64,000 nt of DNA. Source: Curvibacter delicatus NBRC 14919 (lineage in GTDB: Bacteria; Pseudomonadota; Gammaproteobacteria; Burkholderiales; Burkholderiaceae_C). The stretch covers positions 1-64,000 of the forward strand of contig NZ_BCWP01000023.1 of the NCBI RefSeq assembly GCF_001592265.1. Direction: 5' to 3'. The position numbers and the translations under genes are program-made. Shown piece after piece: positions 23,482 through 33,416 of this stretch; positions within the stretch are counted from its first letter, which is position 1, and every line of letters begins with the position of its first letter. The notes under the pieces were generated by a model, which was given only the letters and a program-made list of their open reading frames with translations, was not told the origin of the DNA and did no database searches.

Positions 23482-25710
23482 TCAACGCCGGCGGGCTGAC
23501 CGCACGCCACTCAAACCCGCCACGCTGCCCAAGACCTTGGTCAGCCGGCTGGAATCGGCGACTTCCACCGTCAACGTCATCCAGGCAATGCCTTTGACGG
23601 TCTGGGTCTGGGCACCAATGACGTTGAGTTTTTCCTTCGCAAAGACCTCCAGCACATCGCGCAGCAGGCCTTGGCGGTCCAGCGCTTCCACCGAGACGTC
23701 CACCGGGTACAGCGGCAGCTCGCCGGCCTTGGAAACACCCCACTCGACGTCGATCACCCGCTCCGCGTTGCGGGCCGCCATTTCGCGCAGATTGGCGCAG
23801 TCTGCCCGGTGCACGCTGACGCCCTTGCCGCGCGTGACAAAGCCGCGAATCTCGTCCGGCGGCGCCGGCTTGCAGCATTTGGCAAGCTGGGTGAGCAGCG
23901 AGTCGACACCCACCACCAGGACGCCGCCGCGCGAAGTGCCGTCGCTCTTGGACTTCTTGAGATGTGGCTGTTCGTCCTGCGTGGCCGGTGGTGCCGGAGG
24001 GCGCAGCAGGATCTCGATGTTGCGCAGCGAAAACTCATCCTTGCCGACCACTTCAAACAGGGCATCCGCCGAACCGAAGCCGAGCTGGGAGGCCAGATCC
24101 TCCAGCTTGATCGCGGTCTTGCCTTCGCGCTGCAGCAGTTTTTTCACGGCATCCCGGCCGCGCGCCACGGTTTCGTGCACGGCCAGTGCATTGAACCAGG
24201 CCCGTACCTTGGCCCGGGCGCGCGGGCTGACCAGGAAGCCGAGTTCGGGGTTGAGCCAGTCACGTGAAGGGCCGCCTTCCTTGGCTGCCGTGATCTCCAC
24301 CGTCTGGCCGTTTTTCAGGGGCGTGCTGAGCGGCACCATGGCGCCATCGACGCGGGCACCGCGGCAACGGTGGCCCAGGTTGGTGTGGACGCTGTAGGCG
24401 AAGTCGATCGGTGTTGCCCCTTGCGGCAATTCGACAATCGCCGCATCGGGCGTCAGCACATAGATGCGGTCGTCGAAAAAGCCCTGGCCCTGCTGCGGTC
24501 CCGACAGGTCACGCTCCCAGGCCAGCAGCTGGCGCAGCACGGCAATCTTGGCATCGTAGGAACTGTTGGCCGAGACGCCGGCATAACCTTTGGAGCCTGC
24601 TTCCTTGTAGGCCCAGTGGGCTGCCACGCCATGCTCCGAATGCTCATGCATGGCCTGGGTCCGGATCTGGATCTCGATCGGCCGGCCCTCGGCATCGCGC
24701 ACGATGGTGTGCAGGGACTGGTAGCCGTTGGGCTTGGGTTTGGCAATGTAGTCGTCGAATTCCTCGGTGACAGGCGTGAACTGGCTGTGCACCCAGCTCA
24801 GGGCAGCGTAGCAGTCGGGGATGGTGTTCACCACGATGCGCAGCGCCCGCACGTCATAGACCTGGTCAAAATTGAGCGCCTTGCCGCGCATCTTCTTGAC
24901 GATGCTGTAGATGTGCTTGGGCCGGCCCTGCACGCGGGCCTGGATGCCCTGGGCACGCAGTTCCGACTCCAGACGGCTGCGCAGATGCTCGACGTAGGCC
25001 TCGCGTTCGATGCGTTTCTCGTCAAGCAGCCGCGCCACTTGCCGGTAGGTGTCGGGCTCCAGGAAACGGAAGGACAGGTCTTCCATCTCCCATTTGATCT
25101 CCCAGATGCCCAGCCGGTTGGCCAACGGGGCGAACACCTGCAGCGATTCGGCGGCCAATGCCGGCGGCACCGGCAGTTTGGTGACGGCGAAATGGCGCAA
25201 GGTCTGCAGGCGCGAGGCCAGGCGCAGCATGACCACGCGCAGGTCGCGCGAGAAGGCCAGCAGCATCTTGCGCACGTTCTCGGTCTGCATCGCTGTCGTC
25301 TGCGCCATGGGCACCGGTGTGCCCGAGCGGGCCGCTGCGACCTGGGCGGCACGCGCCTGGCGCTGCACCTGCACCAGTTTGGTCGTTTCGACCGCCAGTT
25401 CGGCAAAGCTGTCGCCGAAGGCCTTGGCAATGACTTCCTGTGGCTTGTTCAGGTGGGCGCAGGCATAAACCAGGTAGCTGGCGGCCTGCATGGCTTCCGA
25501 GCCGCCGATGGATTTGAGGATGGCTGCGACCGCATCGGCGTGGGCCAGCATGTTTTCGCCGGTGTCCAGGGTCTCGCCGGCCAGCAGCGGTTCGGCAAAA
25601 GCCCGTGCCCGCGTGAGCGCGTGGTCCTGCTCCGGCAGGCTGTTTGCCGTGGCGGCAATGACTTGCGGCAGCGGCTCTGCCCCTTGGTATTCGGCTGCGT
25701 GGCTTTTCAT
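23482..25710 (-). CDS. relA: GTP pyrophosphokinase RelA
   Basis: A 742-residue long-form RSH protein that makes (p)ppGpp on stalled ribosomes. The N-terminal HD-like region (about 50-180) lacks the HDxxED hydrolase motif: at the expected place it reads YACAHLNKPQEVI, so hydrolase activity should be absent. The synthetase domain has GRPKHIYSIVKKM, YDVRALRIVV and DDYIAKPKPNGYQSLHT (about 315-335). A TGS domain (YVLTPDAAIVELPQGATPIDFAY), a conserved cysteine/histidine region (AKCCKPAPPDEI, SVHRADC) and a C-terminal ACT domain follow. A separate SpoT-like hydrolase should exist elsewhere in the genome. The alpha/beta hydrolase gene ends 7 bp upstream. Confidence 0.92.
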   Translation of the reverse strand: MKSHAAEYQGAEPLPQVIAATANSLPEQDHALTRARAFAEPLLAGETLDTGENMLAHADAVAAILKSIGGSEAMQAASYLVYACAHLNKPQEVIAKAFGDSFAELAVETTKLVQVQRQARAAQVAAARSGTPVPMAQTTAMQTENVRKMLLAFSRDLRVVMLRLASRLQTLRHFAVTKLPVPPALAAESLQVFAPLANRLGIWEIKWEMEDLSFRFLEPDTYRQVARLLDEKRIEREAYVEHLRSRLESELRAQGIQARVQGRPKHIYSIVKKMRGKALNFDQVYDVRALRIVVNTIPDCYAALSWVHSQFTPVTEEFDDYIAKPKPNGYQSLHTIVRDAEGRPIEIQIRTQAMHEHSEHGVAAHWAYKEAGSKGYAGVSANSSYDAKIAVLRQLLAWERDLSGPQQGQGFFDDRIYVLTPDAAIVELPQGATPIDFAYSVHTNLGHRCRGARVDGAMVPLSTPLKNGQTVEITAAKEGGPSRDWLNPELGFLVSPRARAKVRAWFNALAVHETVARGRDAVKKLLQREGKTAIKLEDLASQLGFGSADALFEVVGKDEFSLRNIEILLRPPAPPATQDEQPHLKKSKSDGTSRGGVLVVGVDSLLTQLAKCCKPAPPDEIRGFVTRGKGVSVHRADCANLREMAARNAERVIDVEWGVSKAGELPLYPVDVSVEALDRQGLLRDVLEVFAKEKLNVIGAQTQTVKGIAWMTLTVEVADSSRLTKVLGSVAGLSGVRSARRR

Positions 25711-25717
25711 GGAGGGC

Positions 25718-26620
25718 TCATGCTTCAGCGAACAGGAAGTCGCTGACCACCTGGACCTGATCCGGGGCGATCAGGGTCGGGGCGTGCCCGACGCCGGCAA
25801 ATTCCACCAACCGGGCTTTCGGTCCGCGCTGCGTCATGGCGGCCGCGGTTTCAGTCGACAGCAGGTCGGACTGGGCGCCGCGGATGAGCAGCGTCCTGGC
25901 GCGGATGGCGTCATACAGGCGCCACAGCACGGCTTCGCCCTGAGTGGCGGCTTCTTGCGTCAAGGCCTTGAAGGGCAGGGCAATGGCCGGGTCGTAGTGC
26001 AGCACGAAGCCGCCCGCGGCATCCGTGGCCGGTTTGATCATGGGACGCGTCAGGGCCAGCCACTGTTCACGTGTGTGCGGCCCGAAGCTCGACGAGATGA
26101 CCCACAGGGCGTCGGCCGCCTGTTCCAGCGACTGGAAGCGAACCGGTTGTCCCAGGTAGCTGCCGATGCGCTGCAGCGCCTGCCACTGGACCACCGGACC
26201 GACATCGTTGAGCACCAGGCGCCGGATTGGCGCCGGCAACGGCAGCTCGGGTTGGCCGCTCAGTCCCAGACCGATCAATCCGCCCATGCTGGTGCCGACC
26301 CAATCGAGCGTGGCCGGCTGCAATTGCTGGAGCAGCACCAGCATGTCGGCGGCATAGGCCGGCAACTGGTAACCCATCGGGTCCTTGAGCCAGTCGCTGC
26401 GGCCGCGCCCCACCACGTCGGGGCAGACCACGCGCACATCGTCCCTGCCGCGGGCGCACAGGGCCTGCGCCAGCACATCGAAGTCGCGGCCCTGGCGCGC
26501 CAGACCGTGTACGCACATCACCACATGGCCGGCCTGGGGTTTGCCCCACTGCCAGTACGCCATGCGATGGCCGCCATGGGCATCAGGGCAGGATACGTAG
26601 TTCAGCGTAGGCTCGGGCAT
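25718..26620 (-). CDS. Alpha/beta hydrolase
   Basis: A 300-residue alpha/beta-hydrolase-fold protein. The oxyanion-hole region is VHGLARQGRDF, the nucleophile elbow is GTSMGGLIG (about Ser103), the acid is the Asp in RGAQSDLLS (about residue 248) and the catalytic His is in GVGHAPTL near the C-terminus. It begins MPEPTLNYVSC at ATG 26620; a longer open frame to 27127 lies opposite the dehydrogenase gene and is spurious. Substrate unknown. It is 7 bp upstream of relA on the same strand and diverges from a 3-hydroxybutyrate dehydrogenase, so a role in polyester or ester turnover is possible but unproven. Confidence 0.8.
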   Translation of the reverse strand: MPEPTLNYVSCPDAHGGHRMAYWQWGKPQAGHVVMCVHGLARQGRDFDVLAQALCARGRDDVRVVCPDVVGRGRSDWLKDPMGYQLPAYAADMLVLLQQLQPATLDWVGTSMGGLIGLGLSGQPELPLPAPIRRLVLNDVGPVVQWQALQRIGSYLGQPVRFQSLEQAADALWVISSSFGPHTREQWLALTRPMIKPATDAAGGFVLHYDPAIALPFKALTQEAATQGEAVLWRLYDAIRARTLLIRGAQSDLLSTETAAAMTQRGPKARLVEFAGVGHAPTLIAPDQVQVVSDFLFAEA

Positions 26621-26701
26621 GGTGAAATCTTGTGGCTGAAGATAATGACAGCAGTACCGTGATCCTAATTCATCAATCGCACCCCTGATCGGAGAAACAC
26701 C

Positions 26702-27478
26702 ATGCTCAAAGGCAAAACCGCCCTCGTGACCGGCTCCACCAGCGGCATCGGCCTTGGCATTGCCAAGGCGCTGGCACGCCAAGGCGCTGACATCGTGCTC
26801 AATGGCTTTGGCGATGTCGAAGGCCCGAAGGCCGAGATCGCTGCGCTCGGTGTCAAAGTGGCCTACCACGGGGCCGACATGAGCAAGCCGACCGACATCG
26901 AGGACATGATGACGTTCGCCGCCGGCCAGTTCGGCCGTCACCGGGTGGATGTGCTGGTGAACAACGCGGGTATCCAGTACGTGGCGCGCGTCGAGGACTT
27001 CCCCCCCGAGCGCTGGGACGCCATCCTGGCGATCAATCTCACCAGCGCCTTCCACACCTCGCGCCTGGCATTGCCGGCGATGCGTGCCGCCAACTGGGGA
27101 CGCATCATCAACGTGGCCTCGGTGCACGGTCTGGTGGCCTCAGCCGAAAAATCGGCCTATGTGGCGGCCAAACACGGCATCGTCGGGCTGACCAAAGTGA
27201 CTGCGCTGGAAAACGCGACCAGCGGTGTGACCTGCAATGCCATTTGCCCGGGTTGGGTGTTGACGCCGCTGGTGCAAAAACAGGTGGATGCCAAGGCTGC
27301 GGCGCTGGGGCTGTCCAACGACGAAGCCAAGAAATTGCTGCTGGGCGAGAAAGAGCCTTCGCTGCAGTTCACCACCCCCGATGAACTGGGCGAACTGGCC
27401 GTGTTCTTCTGCTCGCCGGCGGCCAACAATGTGCGTGGGGTGGCGTGGAATATGGACGGGGGCTGGGCCGCCCAGTAA
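26702..27478 (+). CDS. bdhA: D-3-hydroxybutyrate dehydrogenase
   Basis: A 258-residue short-chain dehydrogenase that interconverts 3-hydroxybutyrate and acetoacetate with NAD in polyhydroxybutyrate or ketone-body turnover. The cofactor loop is TGSTSGIGLGIA, followed by NNAGIQYVARVEDFP, catalytic Ser in INVASVHGLVAS and YxxxK in YVAAKHG. The HGLVAS and CNAICPGWVLTPLVQKQ segments are typical of the 3-hydroxybutyrate dehydrogenase subgroup. GGAG precedes the ATG by about 9 bases. Other SDR activities cannot be wholly excluded. Confidence 0.88.
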   Translation: MLKGKTALVTGSTSGIGLGIAKALARQGADIVLNGFGDVEGPKAEIAALGVKVAYHGADMSKPTDIEDMMTFAAGQFGRHRVDVLVNNAGIQYVARVEDFPPERWDAILAINLTSAFHTSRLALPAMRAANWGRIINVASVHGLVASAEKSAYVAAKHGIVGLTKVTALENATSGVTCNAICPGWVLTPLVQKQVDAKAAALGLSNDEAKKLLLGEKEPSLQFTTPDELGELAVFFCSPAANNVRGVAWNMDGGWAAQ

Positions 27479-27520
27479 GCGCTGAGTGGGCAGATGCCGG
27501 GGTGCCTGCCGGTGGCGGAG

Positions 27521-29023
27521 CTACTTCCGCTTTGAGCCACCCAGGATACTGCCCAGAACCCCGCGGATGATCTGTCGCCCGACCTCCCGGCCGATGGAGC
27601 TGGCGGCACTCTTGATCAACTGCTCTCCAGCACTGGCGCGTGTCCGTTTGGCGCCACCGCCGAGCAGGCCGCCCAAGGTGTCGAGCAGGCCGCCACCAGT
27701 GGATTCATGTGCGGGTGTTTCGGCCTGGCCTTTGCCCATGCGCGTTTGTGTGCGGCCCGACAGCAATTCGAAAGCCGACTCGCGGTCCACCGTTTTTTCA
27801 TAAACACCGGCCACCACCGAGTTGGCGATCAGGGCCTTGCGCTGTTCCGGTGTGATGGGGCCGATCTGGCTGCCCGGCGGCAGCACATACACGCGTTCGG
27901 TGATGCCGGGGCGGCCTTTGTCGTCCAGGAAACTCACCAGCGCCTCGCCCACGGCCAGCTCCGTGATGGCGGTGGCGATGTCGAGCTTGGGGTTCTGCCG
28001 CATGGTTTCGGCCGCGGACTTAACGGCCTTCTGGTCGCGTGGCGTGAAGGCACGCAGGGCGTGCTGCACGCGGTTGCCGAGCTGGCCCAGCACGCTGTCG
28101 GGGATGTCGAGCGGGTTCTGGGTGACGAAATAAACCCCCACGCCCTTGCTGCGCACCAGCCGCACCACCAGTTCGATGCGTTCCAGCAGGGCCTTGGGGG
28201 CGTCGTTGAAGAGCAGGTGGGCCTCGTCAAAGAAGAACACCAGCTTCGGCTTGTCCAGATCACCGACTTCGGGCAGGTGCTCGAACAGCTCGCTCAGCAG
28301 CCAGAGCAGGAAGGTGGCGTACAGGCGTGGCGCGTTCATCAGTTTGTCGGCCGCCAGGATGTTGACGACACCCCGGCCTTGGCCATCGGTCTGCATGAAA
28401 TCGGCGATGTTGAGCATGGGCTCGCCGAAGAACTTGTCGCCGCCCTGGGCCTCGATCTGCAGCAGGCCGCGCTGGATGGCGCCAATGCTGGCGGCACTGA
28501 TGTTGCCGTACTGGGTGGTGAATTGCGAGGCGTTGTCACCCACGTGCTGACACATGGCGCGCAGGTCCTTCATGTCGAGCAGCAGCAGGCCCTGGTCGTC
28601 GGCGATTTTGAACACCAGCTGCAGCACGCCTTCCTGCGTCTCGTTCAGGTTGAGCATGCGGCCCAGCAGCAGAGGGCCGAGGTCGCTCACCGTGGCGCGC
28701 ACCGGATGGCCCTGTTCGCCGAAAACGTCCCACAGGGTGGTCGGGCATGCTATCGATTCAGGAGCGGCCAGCGCACGTTCCGTGAGGACTTTGGCCAGTT
28801 TTTCGCCGATAACGCCGGCCTGCGAGATGCCGGTGAGGTCGCCTTTCACATCGGCCATGAAGACCGGGACGCCGATGCGCGAGAAACCTTCGGCCAGCGT
28901 TTGCAGCGTGATGCTCTTGCCGGTGCCGGTGGCCCCGGTGATCAGGCCGTGGCGATTGGCCTTGTCGGGCCGGATGAAGCACTGTGTGTCGTTGTGCTGG
29001 GCAATCAGGATCGGATCAGCCAT
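27521..29023 (-). CDS. HerA-like ATPase of the DUF853 family
   Basis: A 500-residue P-loop ATPase of the FtsK-HerA superfamily, equivalent to E. coli YjgR. Walker A is [18 protein letters not shown] (about residue 30), the [11 protein letters not shown] segment follows, and Walker B is [12 protein letters not shown] (about residue 262). The C-terminal tail is glycine- and basic-rich ([18 protein letters not shown], then [14 protein letters not shown]). The physiological role of this family is not established; relatives pump or translocate DNA. It converges with bdhA and is divergent from yebC. Confidence 0.85.
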   Translation of the reverse strand: MADPILIAQHNDTQCFIRPDKANRHGLITGATGTGKSITLQTLAEGFSRIGVPVFMADVKGDLTGISQAGVIGEKLAKVLTERALAAPESIACPTTLWDVFGEQGHPVRATVSDLGPLLLGRMLNLNETQEGVLQLVFKIADDQGLLLLDMKDLRAMCQHVGDNASQFTTQYGNISAASIGAIQRGLLQIEAQGGDKFFGEPMLNIADFMQTDGQGRGVVNILAADKLMNAPRLYATFLLWLLSELFEHLPEVGDLDKPKLVFFFDEAHLLFNDAPKALLERIELVVRLVRSKGVGVYFVTQNPLDIPDSVLGQLGNRVQHALRAFTPRDQKAVKSAAETMRQNPKLDIATAITELAVGEALVSFLDDKGRPGITERVYVLPPGSQIGPITPEQRKALIANSVVAGVYEKTVDRESAFELLSGRTQTRMGKGQAETPAHESTGGGLLDTLGGLLGGGAKRTRASAGEQLIKSAASSIGREVGRQIIRGVLGSILGGSKRK

Positions 29024-29082
29024 GGCATTCCCAAAAAGTACAATTCACTCCCCATAGCGTAACGAACTTTTAAGGAATCCCC

Positions 29083-29802
29083 ATGGCTGGACACAGTAAA
29101 TGGGCCAATATTCAGCACCGTAAAGGCCGCCAGGACGAGAAGCGCGGCAAGATCTGGACCCGCATCATCCGCGAAATCATGGTGGCGGCACGCCAGGGCG
29201 GCGGCGATCCGAATGCGAACCCGCGCCTGCGTCTGGCGATTGACAAGGCCAAGGCAGCCAACATGCCGGCCGATAACATCAAGCGCAACGTCGACAAGGC
29301 CACCGGCAACCTTGAAGGCGTGACCTACGAGGAAATCCGCTACGAAGGCTACGGCATCGGTGGCGCGGCCATCATCGTCGACACCATGACCGACAACCGG
29401 GTGCGTACCGTGGCCGAGGTGCGCCACGCCTTCAGCAAGCACGGCGGCAACATGGGGACCGAGGGTTCGGTGGCTTTCCAGTTCAAGCATTGCGGCCAGA
29501 TGATCTTTGCGCCGGGTACTTCTGAAGACAAGGTGATGGAGGTGGCGCTGGAGGCTGGCGCCGAGGACGTGGTCACGGATGAGGACGGCGCCATCGAGGT
29601 GCTGACGTCGCCGGGTGACTTCGAAGCCGTGAAGAACGCGCTGGAAGCTGCCGGCCTCAAGCCCGAGGTGGCGGAAGTCACCATGCGGCCGGAGAACACG
29701 ATTGAACTTGGCGGCGATGATGCGGCCAAGATGCAAAAACTGCTGGACGCGCTGGAAGACCTGGACGATGTGCAAGAGGTCTACCACAACGCAGGGCTGT
29801 AA
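29083..29802 (+). CDS. yebC: YebC/PmpR family protein
   Basis: A 239-residue member of the YebC/PmpR/TACO1 family, starting with the invariant [20 protein letters not shown]. Middle motifs include [41 protein letters not shown] and FSKHGGNMG. Members have been described as transcriptional regulators and, more recently, as translation factors helping ribosomes through difficult motifs. AAGGAA precedes the ATG by about 7 bases. A repeat element follows immediately after the stop. Confidence 0.93.
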   Translation: MAGHSKWANIQHRKGRQDEKRGKIWTRIIREIMVAARQGGGDPNANPRLRLAIDKAKAANMPADNIKRNVDKATGNLEGVTYEEIRYEGYGIGGAAIIVDTMTDNRVRTVAEVRHAFSKHGGNMGTEGSVAFQFKHCGQMIFAPGTSEDKVMEVALEAGAEDVVTDEDGAIEVLTSPGDFEAVKNALEAAGLKPEVAEVTMRPENTIELGGDDAAKMQKLLDALEDLDDVQEVYHNAGL

Positions 29803-29806
29803 GGCT

Positions 29807-29905
29807 CACCCCCAGGCTGCGCGCACTGCGTGTCGCTTCGCCACCCCCCTTGCAGGGGGCGGGCACCAGCGGCCCGGCGAAGCCGGTTCCGCGGTGTCCC
29901 TTGGG
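29807..29905 (+). repeat. Dispersed two-hairpin repeat, copy A
   Basis: A 99-bp element between yebC and purD. It contains the small palindromes CCCCCTTGCAGGGGG and CCGGCGAAGCCGG, and its ends are partly complementary. Copies with strong similarity are at 58459-58560 and 63946-64000 in the opposite orientation. The form is that of a REP-like or MITE-like intergenic element. Its loop bases differ between copies while the stems are kept. Confidence 0.85.
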
Positions 29906-29957
29906 CTTGTCATGTTTGCACGCGTAGATTCAGTGCGAAGGCGAAATAAGGATTGAT

Positions 29958-31238
29958 ATGAAAGTACTCGTGATTGGTGGCGGCGGCCGGGAACACGCGC
30001 TGGCTTGGAAACTGGCCCAGTCTCCCAAGGTGCAGGTGGTCTATGTGGCGCCTGGCAACGGGGGTACGGCGCGTGATGCGCGCCTGCAGAACGTGCCCAT
30101 CACGGATGTGAAGGAACTGCGGGCTTGGGCTTTGGCCGAGAAGATCGGCCTCGCGGTGGTGGGGCCGGAGGCACCGCTGGCCGCTGGCGTGGTGGACGAG
30201 TTCCGTGCCCATGGGCTACGCGTCTTCGGTCCGACCCAGGCCGCAGCCCAGTTGGAGAGTTCCAAGGCCTTTTCCAAGGCCTTCATGAAGCGCCATGCGA
30301 TTCCGACGGCCGCGTACGACACATTCACCGACCCAGTGGCCGCCCATGCCTATGTGGAGAAGATGGGCGCTCCTATCGTGGTCAAGGCCGACGGCCTGGC
30401 GGCCGGCAAGGGCGTGGTGGTGGCCATGAGCCTGGCCGAGGCGCACGAGGCGATTGACTTCATGCTGCTGGACAACAAACTCGGTGTCAGCCACAACGAG
30501 GGCGGTGCACGTGTGGTGATCGAGGAATTCCTGCAGGGCGAGGAAGCCAGCTTCATCGTGCTGTGCGACGGCAAGAACGTCACGGCACTGGCCACCAGCC
30601 AGGACCACAAACGCCTGCTGGATGCCGACCAGGGCCCCAATACCGGTGGCATGGGCGCCTATTCGCCGGCACCGGTGGTCACGCCCGAGGTGCATGCGCG
30701 CGCCATGCGCGAGATCATCCTGCCCACCATCAAGGGTATGGAAAAAGACGGCATCCCCTACACCGGTTTCCTCTACGCCGGCCTGATGATCGATGCCTCG
30801 GGTGCACCGAAGACGCTGGAGTTCAACTGCCGCATGGGTGACCCGGAGACCCAGCCCATCATGATGCGCTTGAAGAGCGATCTGGTGGATGTGATGCAGG
30901 CCGCCACCGATGGCAGGCTGGACCAGATCGAGCTGGAGTGGGACCGCCGCGTTGCGTTGGGTGTGGTGATGGCCGCGTATGGCTACCCGATGAACCCGCG
31001 CAAGGGTGATGCCATCACCGGCTTGCCGGCGGATGCGGACGACGCCATGGTGTTCCATGCCGGCACGACCATGAAGGACGGCCAGGTGCTCACCTCCGGT
31101 GGCCGCGTGCTGTGCGTCACGGCCCTGGCCGACAGCGTGAAGCAGGCGCAGCAACGGGCCTACGAGGTGATCAAGGGCATCCACTTCGACGGCATGCAGT
31201 ACCGCGGCGACATCGGCTACCGCGCCATCAAGGGCTGA
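29958..31238 (+). CDS. purD: Phosphoribosylamine-glycine ligase
   Basis: A 426-residue ATP-grasp enzyme for the second step of purine synthesis, joining glycine to 5-phosphoribosylamine. The N-domain starts VLVIGGGGREHALAWKLAQS; then GPEAPLAAGVVDEF, the grasp segment VVKADGLAAGKGVVVA, GEEASF, the diagnostic GPNTGGMGAYSPAP and ATP-site EFNCRMGDPETQ. It has standard length. The stop overlaps the start of the next gene by one base (TGATG), beginning a long run of closely spaced plus-strand genes. Confidence 0.96.
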   Translation: MKVLVIGGGGREHALAWKLAQSPKVQVVYVAPGNGGTARDARLQNVPITDVKELRAWALAEKIGLAVVGPEAPLAAGVVDEFRAHGLRVFGPTQAAAQLESSKAFSKAFMKRHAIPTAAYDTFTDPVAAHAYVEKMGAPIVVKADGLAAGKGVVVAMSLAEAHEAIDFMLLDNKLGVSHNEGGARVVIEEFLQGEEASFIVLCDGKNVTALATSQDHKRLLDADQGPNTGGMGAYSPAPVVTPEVHARAMREIILPTIKGMEKDGIPYTGFLYAGLMIDASGAPKTLEFNCRMGDPETQPIMMRLKSDLVDVMQAATDGRLDQIELEWDRRVALGVVMAAYGYPMNPRKGDAITGLPADADDAMVFHAGTTMKDGQVLTSGGRVLCVTALADSVKQAQQRAYEVIKGIHFDGMQYRGDIGYRAIKG

Positions 31239-31885
31239 TGTCCCACGGCGACTTTCCCCGCCCGTTCCCGGTGCAGTTTGCCGGCAGCGCTGTGGCGCGC
31301 TGGCTGCTGCGCCGCATGGGCTGGACGGTCCATTTCGACGGCTTGCCGGGCCTGCAGGGTGTGCTGGCGGTCTACCCGCACACCAGCAACTGGGATTTTG
31401 TGGTGCTGGTGATCGTGAAGTGGGCGGTGGGCATCCCGGTGCACTTCTGGGGCAAGGACAGCCTGTTCCGCATCCCGCTGTTCGGCCGCTGGCTGCGTTG
31501 GCTTGGCGGGATTCCGGTGGAACGCACGTCGTCCAAGGGCGTGGTGGGCGATACGGCGTCCCGCATGCAGGCTGCGCGTGCGCAGGGTGAGTATTTCTGG
31601 CTGGCGCTGGCCCCGGAGGGTACCCGCAAGCACATCCCGGGTTGGCGCAGCGGCTTCTACCGTACCGCGGTGCAGGCCGGGGTGCCACTGGGCCTGGTGA
31701 AGGTCAACTATCCTCGACGCGAAGTGACGGTGCAGGCGTTCCTGATTCTCAGTGGCGACGAGGCGGCCGATTTTTCGCGCATTGCCGCCGCCCTGGACGG
31801 CGCCGTCGGCTGTAGGCCAGGCAATGCGGCGCCGATCCGTCTGCTGGACACCTCGGTGCCGCGCACTGAAACCATCGTGAAATAA
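31238..31885 (+). CDS. 1-acyl-glycerol-3-phosphate acyltransferase family protein
   Basis: A 215-residue PlsC-type acyltransferase. The HX4D catalytic motif is HTSNWD (about residue 48), with the later [18 protein letters not shown] block giving the EGTR phosphate-binding motif. It starts at the ATG overlapping the purD stop; the longer open frame upstream is inside purD. The group with HTSNWD is a divergent branch of phospholipid acyltransferases, often annotated only at family level. It probably acts at the inner membrane on a lipid acceptor, but substrate specificity cannot be read. It sits 3 bp before hemF. Confidence 0.8.
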   Translation: MSHGDFPRPFPVQFAGSAVARWLLRRMGWTVHFDGLPGLQGVLAVYPHTSNWDFVVLVIVKWAVGIPVHFWGKDSLFRIPLFGRWLRWLGGIPVERTSSKGVVGDTASRMQAARAQGEYFWLALAPEGTRKHIPGWRSGFYRTAVQAGVPLGLVKVNYPRREVTVQAFLILSGDEAADFSRIAAALDGAVGCRPGNAAPIRLLDTSVPRTETIVK

Positions 31886-31887
31886 CC

Positions 31888-32811
31888 ATGAACGCAAACA
31901 CATCCCATGTCAGCACCGTGCGCGACTACCTGCAAGGTCTGCAGCAGCGCATCACCGACGCCATCTCCGCGGTCGATGGCAGCACTTTTCTGGCCGATGC
32001 CTGGGAGAAGGCGCCGGGCGAGCCGCTGCAGGGCAGCGGCCTGACCAAGATCATGGAGGGTGGCCGGGTGTTCGAGCGCGCCGGTTGCGGCTTTTCGCAT
32101 GTGCAGGGGCCGAAGCTGCCGCCGTCGGCCACTCAGCACCGGCCGGAGCTGGCTGGTGCGCCCTTCGAGGCCATGGGCGTCTCGCTGGTGTTCCACCCGC
32201 GCAACCCTTATGTGCCCACGGTGCACATGAACGTGCGCATGCTGGCGGCCAAGGGCAAAGACGGGCAGGAGGTCTGCTGGTTCGGCGGCGGCATGGACCT
32301 GACGCCGTACTACGGTTTCGAGGAAGATGCGGTGCATTTCCACACGGTGTGCCGCGATGCGCTCAAGCCCTTTGGCGACGACAAGTACCCGCGCTTCAAG
32401 GCTTGGTGCGACGACTACTTCTTTCTCAAGCACCGCAACGAGCAACGCGGCATCGGTGGCGTGTTCTTCGACGATTTCTCCGAGCTTGGCTTCGACGGCA
32501 GTTTTGCCATGACGCAGGCCGTGGGTGACGCCTTCCTGGGGGCTTACCTGCCGATCGTGGAGCGCCGGCAGCAGCTGCCCTACGGTGAACGTGAGCGTGC
32601 CTTCCAGCTCTACCGGCGCGGTCGTTACGTCGAGTTCAACCTGGTGTGGGACCGCGGCACGCACTTTGGCCTGCAGTCGGGTGGACGTACCGAGTCCATC
32701 CTGCTGTCCATGCCGCCGCTGGTGAGCTGGGCCTACCAGCAGCAGCCGGAGCCGGGTTCGCCGGAAGCGGCGCTGTACACGAAGTTCCTACCGCGGTGGG
32801 ACTGGGTTTGA
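31888..32811 (+). CDS. hemF: Oxygen-dependent coproporphyrinogen III oxidase
   Basis: A 307-residue enzyme that decarboxylates coproporphyrinogen III to protoporphyrinogen IX using O2 in haem biosynthesis. The family signature is intact: [33 protein letters not shown] and the C-terminal [20 protein letters not shown]. Length matches E. coli HemF. Reliance on oxygen suggests aerobic growth; an oxygen-independent HemN may exist elsewhere. Its stop overlaps the TTG start of nadD. Confidence 0.96.
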   Translation: MNANTSHVSTVRDYLQGLQQRITDAISAVDGSTFLADAWEKAPGEPLQGSGLTKIMEGGRVFERAGCGFSHVQGPKLPPSATQHRPELAGAPFEAMGVSLVFHPRNPYVPTVHMNVRMLAAKGKDGQEVCWFGGGMDLTPYYGFEEDAVHFHTVCRDALKPFGDDKYPRFKAWCDDYFFLKHRNEQRGIGGVFFDDFSELGFDGSFAMTQAVGDAFLGAYLPIVERRQQLPYGERERAFQLYRRGRYVEFNLVWDRGTHFGLQSGGRTESILLSMPPLVSWAYQQQPEPGSPEAALYTKFLPRWDWV

Positions 32812-33416
32812 ACGCGCCCTCGAAACGACTAGGTGTCTTTGGTGGCGCGTTTGACCCGCCGCATCTGGCACACCGGGCCTTGGCTGAGGTGGCGCTGTCA
32901 CAACTTGCACTTGACGAGTTGCGGGTGCTGCCGACCGGGCACGCCTGGCACAAAAGCCGGCAGCTCACGCCGGCACAGCATCGCCTGGCGATGGCGCAGC
33001 TGACCTTTGCCGGGTTGCCCGGGCTGGTGCTGGATGATCGCGAGATCCGGCGTGCCGGGCCGTCCTACACACTCGATACCTTGCGGGAGCTACATGCCGA
33101 GCAACCGGAGGCGGAATTGTTCCTGGTGATGGGCAAAGACCAGGCCGATGTGCTGCCCAGCTGGCGCGACTGGCAGGAGATCGTCCGTCTTGCTATAATT
33201 TGTGTAGCTGATCGCGATGGATTGACGGGCCAAGAGACCCGATTTGTACCCCCGCCCGAGATGGCGGCGCGCTTTCGCAAGCTGCACATGCCCGCCATGG
33301 ACATCAGCGCCACAGGCATCCGTACCCGAGTGGCGAGCCAACAGGGCATTGCCCCTCTGGTTTGCGAGTCCGTTGCGCGCTATATTGAACACCATCACCT
33401 TTACACGACCTCTTGA
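32808..33416 (+). CDS. nadD: Nicotinate-nucleotide adenylyltransferase
   Basis: A 202-residue enzyme of NAD synthesis, adenylating nicotinate mononucleotide. It has the nucleotidyltransferase motif [19 protein letters not shown] and later [27 protein letters not shown] and the [11 protein letters not shown] motif. The start is taken as TTG at 32808, overlapping the hemF stop (TTTGA); no ATG is available near the conserved N-terminus. An extended -10 element and a short palindrome are embedded at 33192-33210. The stop overlaps the rsfS ATG by one base, so nadD-rsfS-rlmH form the usual cluster. Confidence 0.92.
   Translation: MNAPSKRLGVFGGAFDPPHLAHRALAEVALSQLALDELRVLPTGHAWHKSRQLTPAQHRLAMAQLTFAGLPGLVLDDREIRRAGPSYTLDTLRELHAEQPEAELFLVMGKDQADVLPSWRDWQEIVRLAIICVADRDGLTGQETRFVPPPEMAARFRKLHMPAMDISATGIRTRVASQQGIAPLVCESVARYIEHHHLYTTS
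33190..33210 (+). promoter_or_regulatory. Possible internal promoter/short palindrome in nadD
   Basis: TGCTATAAT at 33191-33199 matches an extended -10 box (TGN then TATAAT) and a weak CTGGCA lies 18 bases upstream. It could drive rsfS-rlmH-maf. The same bases form GCTATAATTTGTGTAGCTG, one of four related short palindromic sequences in the window, so it may be a repeat remnant rather than a promoter. Confidence 0.3.

Noticed and set aside
24370-25746. 458-codon plus-strand frame opposite relA
   Set aside because: Shadow of relA; Gln/His/Gly-rich without domain features.
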